The notes under the pieces: generated by a model
Database searches by the model: none
What the model saw: only the letters and a program-made list of their open reading frames with translations
What the model was told of the DNA's origin: nothing
Shown: positions 1 to 5,374 of the stretch, piece by piece
How positions within the stretch are numbered: the stretch's first letter is position 1
How the letters are laid out: every line of letters begins with the position of its first letter
Program-made: the position numbers and the translations under genes
From: Bacteroidales bacterium
Lineage (GTDB): Bacteria; Bacteroidota; Bacteroidia; Bacteroidales; BM520
Length of the DNA stretch: 5,374 nucleotides
NCBI GenBank assembly: GCA_028701815.1
Contig: JAQVPY010000145.1
Location: 1-5,374 of the forward strand
Direction of reading: 5' to 3'

Positions 1-1
1 C

Positions 2-1492
2 CGTATAAATTTTCAGCTTTTATCGAAGGTTATCGGCCTGTTATTACTTCTGGAATCCTTCCTGATGTTATTAGCACTGCCTTTTTCTTTGGCATTCGGC
101 CCGGGAGATTTCGGTTTTTATACTTTGTTCAGCGGAAAAGATGATTTATTGGCAATAATAATATCGGTATTAATTACCGTGGCTGTAGGTTTAGTCATGG
201 TTTTATCAACACGGAAAGCCGACACGAGGCAATTCGGAAAGAAAGAGGGTTTTATCATTGTTACTTTCAGCTGGATTGTCCTGTCTGTTTTCGGATCGTT
301 GCCATATATGTTTTCAGGAGTATTACCTTCCTTTACCGATGCGTATTTTGAAACAGTGTCGGGGTTAACGACGACGGGATTGAGTACGATTAAGGATGTT
401 GAGGTTGTTCCGCGCGGTATCCTTTTTTGGAGGAGCATGACCAATTGGATCGGTGGCATGGGAATAGTGGTAATGTCTTTAGCTATATTGCCCATGGTTG
501 CAGGGTCAAAGGGCAGCTTACTTTTTGCGGCGGAGACCTCCAATGATGTTCACGACAAGGTTCATCCGCGAGTCAAAGAAACGGCAAAAATGTTATGGGT
601 GATATATCTCGGATTTTCAGTTGCCTGCTGTATACTTCTGCTGTTAGGACGAATGCCTTTTTTTGATGCTGTATGTCTTACTTTAAGTACTCTTGCTACC
701 GGCGGTTTCTCCATTTATAATACGAGTCTTGCCAATGTCTCTCCATATATTCAATATGTGGTAATAATATTTATGTTTCTTGCCGCCACGAGTTTCAATC
801 TGCACTATATGTTTTTTAAGGGGCAATGGAAGAAAGTCTTTAAAAATGAGGAGTTAAAGGTTTATTCCCTAATCATTTTAGTGGTGACTGTTATCACGGC
901 GGGAGTTCTCATTATAAAAAAGGTAAATGGGGTGGAAGAATCTTTCCGTTTTGCTCTTTTTGAGGCGATATCAATTCTTACGACGACAGGTTTTTCGGTA
1001 ACAAATTTTTTACAGTGGCCCTGTTATGTTTGGTGTCTTCTTTTTCTCATTTCCTTCATCTGCGGTTGTTCCGGATCTACTACTGGAGGTATCAAGGTGT
1101 TCAGACATATAATAATGTTTAAAAACTGTCGTACGGAATTAAGTCGACAAATACATCCACAGGCGGTGATACCCGTCAGATATAACAACAATATCGTGTC
1201 TCAAAATGCCATAGGAAATATTTTAGCGTTTTTCTACTTTTTCACCTTGATGTTTTTATTGGGAGCGGTATCTCTCATGTTGCTCGGAAGTAATTTTACC
1301 GACGCCATGGGTGCAAGTATATGCTGTTTGAGCAATATAGGTAGCGGAATAGGAGATATTGCGGGGTTTGGCGACGGAACTCTGACCCTCCATCCTTTGT
1401 CAAAATGGATAATGGGTTTTTTGATGATCATTGGACGCTTGGAGTTGTTCACGGTATTAGTCCTTTTTAACAAGTCATTTTGGAAAAAATAA
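2..1492 (+). CDS. trkH: Trk/Ktr-type potassium uptake channel subunit TrkH, 5' partial
   Basis: Membrane subunit of a TrkH/KtrB-family K+ uptake system, expected to work with a cytoplasmic TrkA-type nucleotide-binding regulator that is not in this window. The four pore-loop repeats of the family are all visible: TTTG at nt 368-379, ATGG at 695-706, TTTG at 980-991 and the IGSG segment at 1337-1348. The post-filter WIGGMG segment follows the first loop. The GCSGSTTGGIKVFR segment (about nt 1064-1105) matches the conserved intramembrane gating region, and GRLE near the C-terminus is also typical. The frame stays open from base 2 to the first internal ATG at 65. Those upstream codons (RINFQLLSKVIGLLLLLES) look like the normal TrkH N-terminus, so the true start lies just outside the window and 496 residues are visible. 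The stop is 3 bases before the lipid kinase gene. Family assignment is firm; cation selectivity (K+ or mixed K+/Na+) is inferred from the filter glycines. Confidence 0.95.
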   Translation, partial: RINFQLLSKVIGLLLLLESFLMLLALPFSLAFGPGDFGFYTLFSGKDDLLAIIISVLITVAVGLVMVLSTRKADTRQFGKKEGFIIVTFSWIVLSVFGSLPYMFSGVLPSFTDAYFETVSGLTTTGLSTIKDVEVVPRGILFWRSMTNWIGGMGIVVMSLAILPMVAGSKGSLLFAAETSNDVHDKVHPRVKETAKMLWVIYLGFSVACCILLLLGRMPFFDAVCLTLSTLATGGFSIYNTSLANVSPYIQYVVIIFMFLAATSFNLHYMFFKGQWKKVFKNEELKVYSLIILVVTVITAGVLIIKKVNGVEESFRFALFEAISILTTTGFSVTNFLQWPCYVWCLLFLISFICGCSGSTTGGIKVFRHIIMFKNCRTELSRQIHPQAVIPVRYNNNIVSQNAIGNILAFFYFFTLMFLLGAVSLMLLGSNFTDAMGASICCLSNIGSGIGDIAGFGDGTLTLHPLSKWIMGFLMIIGRLELFTVLVLFNKSFWKK

Positions 1493-1495
1493 AGC

Positions 1496-2440
1496 ATGAA
1501 AGAAGAAAACGATTGGTTGATAATAGTAAATCCTAATGCCGGAATGCGAAAAGGTGTTAAGGAATGGCATATAATATCGGAAAAATTAAGTCGGAAAAAC
1601 ATCTCGTTTTTCTCCGTCTTCACAGAACATAAGATGCATGCCATATACCTGACGCAGAAATATATTGAGGCCGGATTCAGAAAGATAATAGTAGTCGGTG
1701 GCGACGGCACCCTTCACGAAGTTATAAATGGGGTGATGACCCAGAATATCTGCCCTTCTACCGATATTACTGTAGGGATAATCCCCGTGGGTACAGGCAA
1801 CGACTGGTGCAAGACATTCGGCATTACACAAGACTACGACGAGGCCATAGACGTTATTATAAGAGGTAAAACCTTCCTTCACGACCTTGGAAAAGTCAGC
1901 TATACCGAAAATGGAGAGCCGAAAGAACGATATATCATCAACTCCGCCGGAATAGGCTTTGAGGCTTTTGTGGTAAGAGCGACAAATAAACAGAAAGAAA
2001 CAGGGAAAAGTCACCCCATACTATATCTTTATAATGTATTAAGATATTTTACCATATATAAAGGAAGACATGTCAGTCTCGATATGGACGGAGAAAAAAG
2101 AGATATATCATTTTATCTGTTTAGCATAGGCGTCTGCAAATATAAAGGAAACGGCATGAAATTATTACCTTATGCGATCCCCGATGATGGTCTGCTGGAT
2201 ATCACTGTCTTCAGACGAGCCAATATATTTGTTCTGCTAAGAAACATAATTAGAGCCGTTAAAGGGAAACTCGATAAAATTAAGATAGCCTCTTCTTATA
2301 AGGCGAAAAGGGTAGTCGTAGACTCAAAGACGGAAAAATTAATAATGGAAGTCGACGGAGAGTCGCTTGGAAACAACCCATATGTTTTTGAAACCGTCCC
2401 CGCAGCAATATATATGGTAATAAATAATATTACTTGGTAA
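1496..2440 (+). CDS. Diacylglycerol kinase family lipid kinase (DAGK_cat, YegS/DgkB-like)
   Basis: Predicted soluble or membrane-associated ATP-dependent lipid kinase of 314 residues, a usual length for bacterial YegS/DgkB/BmrU proteins. The N-terminal DAGK catalytic domain shows NPNAG at residues 12-16, the nucleotide-binding GGDGT at 68-72 followed by LHEVINGV, and PVGTGND at 97-103. The C-terminal domain has GIGFEAFV at 152-159 (many relatives have D where E is found here), PDDGLLD at 229-235, which corresponds to the family's Mg-binding acidic loop, and VDGE at 286-289. By analogy with staphylococcal DgkB, the DGE acids are the likely catalytic pair. There is no signal peptide or membrane helix. 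The most likely substrate is diacylglycerol, giving phosphatidic acid for phospholipid recycling, but this family also includes phosphatidylglycerol, sphingosine-like and unknown-lipid kinases, so the substrate is not settled. It starts 3 bases after the trkH stop, which suggests cotranscription. Isoleucine ATA codons are common here, as in its neighbours, so base use gives no sign of transfer. Confidence 0.92.
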   Translation: MKEENDWLIIVNPNAGMRKGVKEWHIISEKLSRKNISFFSVFTEHKMHAIYLTQKYIEAGFRKIIVVGGDGTLHEVINGVMTQNICPSTDITVGIIPVGTGNDWCKTFGITQDYDEAIDVIIRGKTFLHDLGKVSYTENGEPKERYIINSAGIGFEAFVVRATNKQKETGKSHPILYLYNVLRYFTIYKGRHVSLDMDGEKRDISFYLFSIGVCKYKGNGMKLLPYAIPDDGLLDITVFRRANIFVLLRNIIRAVKGKLDKIKIASSYKAKRVVVDSKTEKLIMEVDGESLGNNPYVFETVPAAIYMVINNITW

Positions 2441-2447
2441 AAAAAAG

Positions 2448-2455
2448 TATCTTTG
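2448..2455 (+). promoter_or_regulatory. Possible -7 promoter element TATCTTTG in front of ftsX
   Basis: TATCTTTG is an exact match to the Bacteroidota -7 consensus TAnnTTTG, and is the same octamer as in the queA promoter at 5123. It lies in the 20-base gap between the lipid kinase stop and the ftsX ATG at 2461. No TTG or TTTG sits at the expected distance of about 20 bases upstream; the nearest TTG, at 2434-2436, is only 11 bases away. If functional, transcription would begin within a few bases of the ftsX ATG, giving a leaderless or nearly leaderless mRNA. The octamer match is seen directly; promoter activity is inference. Confidence 0.4.
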
Positions 2456-2460
2456 CAATT

Positions 2461-3333
2461 ATGAATCAGGAAGAATTATTCAACCGTCGCCGTTTAAGGT
2501 CTTCTTATGCAAGTGTTATCATTAGCATAAGCCTTATGCTGTATTTGTCAGGGCTGTTTTTGTTTATGGTCATCAACACAAACAAGCTTATAGAGAAATT
2601 GACGGAGAATATCGGTATTACTGTAGTGTTAAAAGAAGGGGTTAAAGAAGGCGACCTTAATTTTTTCCTAAAAAAATTGCATTTGCGTCCTTATACGAAA
2701 GAGATAATTTATACCTCTAAGGAACAGGCAGCGGCTGAGATGACAGAAGATCTCGGTGAGAGTTTTATAGACTTTATCGGATATAATCCCTTGCCGTCAA
2801 GTTTTGAGCTAAAGGTTCTCAGCGATTATTCAAATCGCGACAGCCTTGCAGTTATAACAAAAGAACTCACGGCGTATAATTTCGTTTATTCCGTGTCTGC
2901 TCAATATGACATGGTCGACAATCTGAATAAGACAAAGACGAGAGTTAGTGTTATAATGTTGTCACTTAATGTCTTCCTGTTAATTTTGATAGTAGTCATC
3001 ATTAACAATACCATTAAATTGGCGGTTTATGCGAACAGATATTTAATTAAGACGATGCAGATGATTGGCGCGACATGCTCCTTTATTCGCAAGCCATACC
3101 TCGTAAGAGGACTTATGCAGGGCTTTGTTGGCGCAACATTTGCAGTATTATTTCTTTCGCTTACGATTTTTGCAGTGGTATCACACTATCCCGATGTCGA
3201 AATACTCCTCTCGCTGTCACAGTATGTACTCGTTCTTCTTTTCGTTTACGCACTTGGGATACTCGTCTCCTTTTTTACGTCTCTTTTTGCCGTGAATAAA
3301 TATTTAAAGATTAGAACAAAAATATTATACTAA
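2461..3333 (+). CDS. ftsX: Cell division protein FtsX (ABC-type permease subunit)
   Basis: FtsX is the membrane partner of the ATPase FtsE. The complex sits at the division site and transmits ATP hydrolysis to periplasmic activators of peptidoglycan hydrolases. The 290-residue product has the expected layout: a short basic cytoplasmic N-terminus (RRRLRSSY at 9-16), a first helix at about 18-39, and a periplasmic domain at about 40-160 that contains the YTSKEQA and FIGYNPLP segments. Three more helices follow at about 163-185, 218-240 and 254-276. The segment from INNTIKLAVYANR (181) through MIGATCSFIRKPYL (201-214) is the conserved FtsX permease core. I chose ATG 2461. A TTG start at 2434 would add nine residues (MVKKSIFAI) that do not resemble FtsX N-termini and would overlap the upstream gene. 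ftsE is not adjacent, which is common in Bacteroidota. The next gene begins 1 base after the stop. Confidence 0.93.
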   Translation: MNQEELFNRRRLRSSYASVIISISLMLYLSGLFLFMVINTNKLIEKLTENIGITVVLKEGVKEGDLNFFLKKLHLRPYTKEIIYTSKEQAAAEMTEDLGESFIDFIGYNPLPSSFELKVLSDYSNRDSLAVITKELTAYNFVYSVSAQYDMVDNLNKTKTRVSVIMLSLNVFLLILIVVIINNTIKLAVYANRYLIKTMQMIGATCSFIRKPYLVRGLMQGFVGATFAVLFLSLTIFAVVSHYPDVEILLSLSQYVLVLLFVYALGILVSFFTSLFAVNKYLKIRTKILY

Positions 3334-3334
3334 T

Positions 3335-3598
3335 ATGAAAAAGAATAACACCATAAACGGTCCTGAAAAGGAAAAGACAAAACTTGTTTTTGAAAGAGGT
3401 AACTATATATTATTTTTCGTCGGGTTAGCAGTTATCTTGATAGGATATTTGCTTATGTTGGGTGGTGGCTCGGAAGATCCCGCTGTTTTTAATGAAAAGA
3501 TGTTTAATTTTCAGAGAATTACGCTGTCGCCTCTCTTATTGATAGCAGGCTTCGTTATAGAAGTCCTGGCTATTTTTTATCGTCCAAAAAAGAAATAG
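3335..3598 (+). CDS. DUF3098 family small membrane protein, function unknown
   Basis: An 87-residue protein matching the DUF3098 family found in Bacteroidota between ftsX and uppP. It has a charged, lysine-rich N-terminal tail (1-18), a first membrane helix at about 23-42, a short loop carrying the family's hallmark GGGSEDPAVFN (43-53) and RITLSPL (61-67), a second helix at about 64-82, and a basic end (RPKKK). By the positive-inside rule both tails should be cytoplasmic and the GGGSEDP loop outside the membrane. No catalytic motif is visible and no biochemical role is known to me. It starts 1 base after ftsX and ends 3 bases before uppP, so it is almost certainly translated from the same mRNA. 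That suggests, without proving, a helper role for FtsX, UppP or septal wall synthesis. Confidence 0.9.
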   Translation: MKKNNTINGPEKEKTKLVFERGNYILFFVGLAVILIGYLLMLGGGSEDPAVFNEKMFNFQRITLSPLLLIAGFVIEVLAIFYRPKKK

Positions 3599-3601
3599 CA
3601 G

Positions 3602-4387
3602 ATGACTTGGATTGAGGCATTAATATTAGGTATAGTTCAAGGGCTTACGGAATTTTTACCCGTAAGCAGTTCAGGACATTTGGAACTCGGAAAAGCCCTC
3701 TTTGGTGTTGATACGGAAGGGAGCCTTATTTTTACCGTGGTGGTCCATGGGGCTACTGTGTTGAGTACTATAATAGTATTCAGAAAAGATATAGGGAAAC
3801 TGTTCTATGGATTCTTTTCACGAGGACAGAACGAAGAAAAGCCCTACGTGTTAAAACTTCTTCTTTCGATGATACCTGTGGCTGTAGTCGCACTTTTTTT
3901 TAAGGAAGATGTGGAAAAACTTTTTGGAGGCAACATTGTTTTTGTAGGATGTATGTTGTTGGTAACAGCCTTTTTACTTGCTTTCAGCTATTTTAAGAAG
4001 AAAGGGACCCGCAGCATCGGCTGGCTTGATTCATTTATAATAGGTATAGCGCAAGCCGTAGCGGTAATTCCCGGAATTTCACGCTCGGGAGCAACGATTG
4101 CTACTGGTATGATAATAGGAAATAAGACGGAAGATCTTGCAAAATTTTCATTTTTGATGGTGATAATTCCCGTCCTCGGGGAATTATTTCTGGATATATT
4201 AGGAGGCGATGTGTTTACGGCGTCTATCGACTTTTTACCGCTTCTCATCGGTTTTATTGCAGCCTTTGTATCCGGATTGTTCGCTTGTAAGGTGATGATA
4301 GCTTTAGTTAAGAAGGGAAAACTCATCTGGTTTGCGATTTATTGTGTTATCATCGGCCTCTTGGTGATAGTTCTGGGTCTGATATGA
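3602..4387 (+). CDS. uppP: Undecaprenyl-diphosphatase (bacitracin resistance protein BacA/UppP)
   Basis: Integral membrane phosphatase that removes a phosphate from undecaprenyl diphosphate to give undecaprenyl phosphate, the lipid carrier for peptidoglycan and surface glycans. More of this enzyme generally raises bacitracin tolerance. The 261-residue product is full length for the family. The first signature, QGLTEFLPVSSSGHL (13-27), contains E17, S23 and H26, equivalent to E. coli E21, S27 and H30. The second, PGISRSGAT (157-165), contains R161, equivalent to E. coli R174. The first glutamate of the E. coli ExxxE pair is a glutamine here (Q13), a variant I recall from many UppP proteins. 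Hydrophobic helices fill nearly the whole chain, including the C-terminal 241-261. It starts 3 bases after the DUF3098 stop, and its TGA stop overlaps the truB ATG. Confidence 0.97.
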   Translation: MTWIEALILGIVQGLTEFLPVSSSGHLELGKALFGVDTEGSLIFTVVVHGATVLSTIIVFRKDIGKLFYGFFSRGQNEEKPYVLKLLLSMIPVAVVALFFKEDVEKLFGGNIVFVGCMLLVTAFLLAFSYFKKKGTRSIGWLDSFIIGIAQAVAVIPGISRSGATIATGMIIGNKTEDLAKFSFLMVIIPVLGELFLDILGGDVFTASIDFLPLLIGFIAAFVSGLFACKVMIALVKKGKLIWFAIYCVIIGLLVIVLGLI

Positions 4388-5091
4388 GTTTTGATTTCCA
4401 AGAAGGAGAAATATTACTTTTTGACAAGCCGTATAAGTGGACTTCTTTTGATGTAGTCAACAAGGCGCGCGTTTTTCTGAAATATTATTGTCATAATCCG
4501 AAACTGAAAGTAGGTCATGCCGGAACGCTCGATCCACTGGCTACGGGACTTGTGATTGTATGTACCGGGAAGAAGACAAAAGAAATAGATCTTATACAGA
4601 CTTCGGAAAAAGAATACGAGGCCGTTTTCGACCTGAGTGTGATAAGACCTTCTTTTGATAAGGAGACGGAGGTTACACAATCTTTTGATATCTCAAATAT
4701 TACGGAACAGCAAATTCTCGCGGCAGCACAGTCTTTTCTGGGTGAGCAGGAACAGCTGCCACCACTGTTTTCGGCAATAAAGATCAACGGGGTCAGAGCA
4801 TATATGCACGCCAGAAATAAAAATACCGAAATAGAAAAAGAAATACAGCCGCGAAAGATAGAAATTAAGACGATGGAAATGCTATCTTTTAACAGCCCTT
4901 TCGTAAAATTTCGTATTGTCTGCAGCAAAGGAACTTATATCAGAGCTCTCGCACGCGATTTCGGAAAAAGAGTCGGCTGCGGAGCAGCACTTGATGAATT
5001 AAGAAGAACCGCTGTCGGCGACTATAGGGTGGAAGACGCTTTAAACATTGAAACATTCAGAGAGACAATACTTAATGCCGAAGAAAAGTAA
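4384..5091 (+). CDS. truB: tRNA pseudouridine(55) synthase TruB
   Basis: Converts U55 in the T-arm of tRNAs to pseudouridine. The 235-residue product has the TruB catalytic core: LLFDKPYKWTSFDVVNK near the N-terminus, GHAGTLDPLATGLVI at 44-58 with the catalytic aspartate D50, EKEYEAVF with Y78, and PPLFSAIKINGVRAY at 126-140. KGTYIRALARDFG (182-194) and LRR (206-208) follow. It lacks the C-terminal PUA domain of E. coli TruB, as do the shorter Bacteroidota versions. Oddly, the normally conserved segment after Y78 (LGATTPSFD-like in relatives) reads LSVIRPSFD at 84-92, losing a glycine and two threonines, though the catalytic residues remain. I chose ATG 4384, which forms an ATGA overlap with uppP. 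A TTG start 14 codons upstream lies inside uppP and adds nothing family-like. Translational coupling to uppP is likely. Confidence 0.95.
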   Translation: MSFDFQEGEILLFDKPYKWTSFDVVNKARVFLKYYCHNPKLKVGHAGTLDPLATGLVIVCTGKKTKEIDLIQTSEKEYEAVFDLSVIRPSFDKETEVTQSFDISNITEQQILAAAQSFLGEQEQLPPLFSAIKINGVRAYMHARNKNTEIEKEIQPRKIEIKTMEMLSFNSPFVKFRIVCSKGTYIRALARDFGKRVGCGAALDELRRTAVGDYRVEDALNIETFRETILNAEEK

Positions 5092-5099
5092 AATAATAC

Positions 5100-5130
5100 T
5101 TGACAAGGGCTTTAAAATGTATTATCTTTG
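5100..5130 (+). promoter_or_regulatory. Bacteroidota-type promoter for queA
   Basis: The 65-base spacer between truB and queA contains a -33 element TTGAC (TTG at 5100-5102) and a perfect -7 element TATCTTTG at 5123-5130, separated by 20 bases. This is the usual spacing for the sigma factor RpoD/SigABfr of this phylum. Transcription should begin about six bases further on, near 5136, leaving an AT-rich leader of about 20 bases before the ATG at 5157. That leader has no Shine-Dalgarno sequence, which is normal for the phylum. No terminator hairpin is evident between truB and this promoter, so read-through from upstream may add to queA expression. Confidence 0.82.
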
Positions 5131-5156
5131 CGCGCTATCAAAATATTCATATTAAA

Positions 5157-5374
5157 ATGAAATTATCACAATTTAAATTTTCTCTTCCTGAGGAGTTAAT
5201 AGCTTTAGAACCACCTCAATATCGAGATGAGTGCAGGCTTATGGTCGTTGATCGTGCAAAGGGAACAATAGAACATAAACAGTTTACTGATATATTAGAT
5301 TATTTCAATGAGCACGACCTGATGGTATTGAATGATTCGGGAGTATTTCCCGCACTTCTTGATGGAGAAAAGGA
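5157..5374 (+). CDS. queA: S-adenosylmethionine:tRNA ribosyltransferase-isomerase QueA, 3' partial
   Basis: QueA transfers and isomerises the ribosyl part of SAM onto 7-aminomethyl-7-deazaguanine at the tRNA wobble position, giving epoxyqueuosine. Only the first 72 complete codons are in the window; the family is about 340-350 residues long. The N-terminus MKLSQFKFSLPEELIA followed by a YRDECRLMV segment and TIEHKQFTDILDYF is typical of QueA. Two signature segments are altered. The usual RDxSRL reads RDECRL at 23-28, and the highly conserved NDT(K/R)VxPARL reads NDSGVFPALL at 59-68, losing the basic residue and the arginine. It is therefore QueA by family, but activity cannot be taken for granted from this fragment. 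ATG 5157 gives an N-terminus matching the family and sits about 20 bases downstream of the predicted transcription start. Gene order after truB also fits. Confidence 0.9.
   Translation, partial: MKLSQFKFSLPEELIALEPPQYRDECRLMVVDRAKGTIEHKQFTDILDYFNEHDLMVLNDSGVFPALLDGEK

Noticed and set aside
65..67. ATG at 65 as the start of trkH
   Set aside because: The open upstream codons encode the expected first part of TrkH's first helix, so the real start is left of the window.
118..543. Minus-strand open frame of 141 codons inside trkH
   Set aside because: It lies opposite a strongly conserved TrkH coding region, and its product has no recognisable domain. It is a shadow.
1234..2014. Two overlapping minus-strand open frames opposite the end of trkH and the lipid kinase
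   Set aside because: Both are antisense to well-supported genes, overlap each other and show no family features.
2434..2460. TTG start adding nine residues to FtsX
   Set aside because: It overlaps the lipid kinase stop, spans the -7-like element and is unlike FtsX N-termini.
3075..3299. Plus-strand frame of 74 codons inside ftsX
   Set aside because: It is out of frame within the conserved FtsX core and has no homologous look of its own.
4342..4383. TTG start giving TruB 14 extra residues
   Set aside because: The extension lies inside uppP and does not match TruB N-termini; ATG 4384 gives the normal start and an ATGA junction.
3988..4928. Minus-strand open frames opposite uppP and truB
   Set aside because: They are reverse shadows of genes with clear catalytic motifs; no promoter or protein features support them.
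5092..5156. Terminator or small RNA between truB and queA
   Set aside because: I see no stable GC-rich hairpin followed by a T-run; the spacer is accounted for by the promoter and leader.

Overview
The window looks like part of a chromosome of a member of the Bacteroidota, moderately AT-rich. Three things point there. The promoter in front of the last gene has the phylum's TTG / TAnnTTTG layout. The gene order ftsX - DUF3098 - uppP - truB - queA is typical of Bacteroidales and Flavobacteriales. The genes also lack clear Shine-Dalgarno sequences. I cannot fix the class: FtsX reads closer to my memory of flavobacterial sequences, but this was not tested by alignment.

All seven genes lie on the + strand and are very tightly packed. 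From left to right they are: trkH, a potassium-channel subunit missing only its first codons at the left edge; a diacylglycerol-kinase-family lipid kinase; ftsX; a small two-helix DUF3098 membrane protein; uppP (undecaprenyl-diphosphatase); truB (tRNA pseudouridine-55 synthase); and queA (queuosine synthesis), cut by the right edge. Gaps are 3, 20, 1 and 3 bases, then a 4-base ATGA overlap between uppP and truB, then a 65-base spacer before queA. The first six genes could be one transcript. The last spacer carries a convincing promoter, so queA can be transcribed on its own. A TATCTTTG element directly before ftsX may add an internal start.

By role, the left and middle parts concern the inner membrane and envelope: K+ uptake, recycling of lipid (DAG to phosphatidic acid), regulation of septal wall hydrolysis, and recycling of the undecaprenyl carrier. 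The right part makes two tRNA modifications. There are no RNA genes, mobile elements, CRISPR arrays or long repeats, and no gene-free stretch over 65 bases.

I see no new multi-gene system here. The points worth a second look are the uncharacterised DUF3098 gene locked between ftsX and uppP, a possible leaderless start for ftsX, and unusual substitutions in signature motifs of both TruB and QueA.
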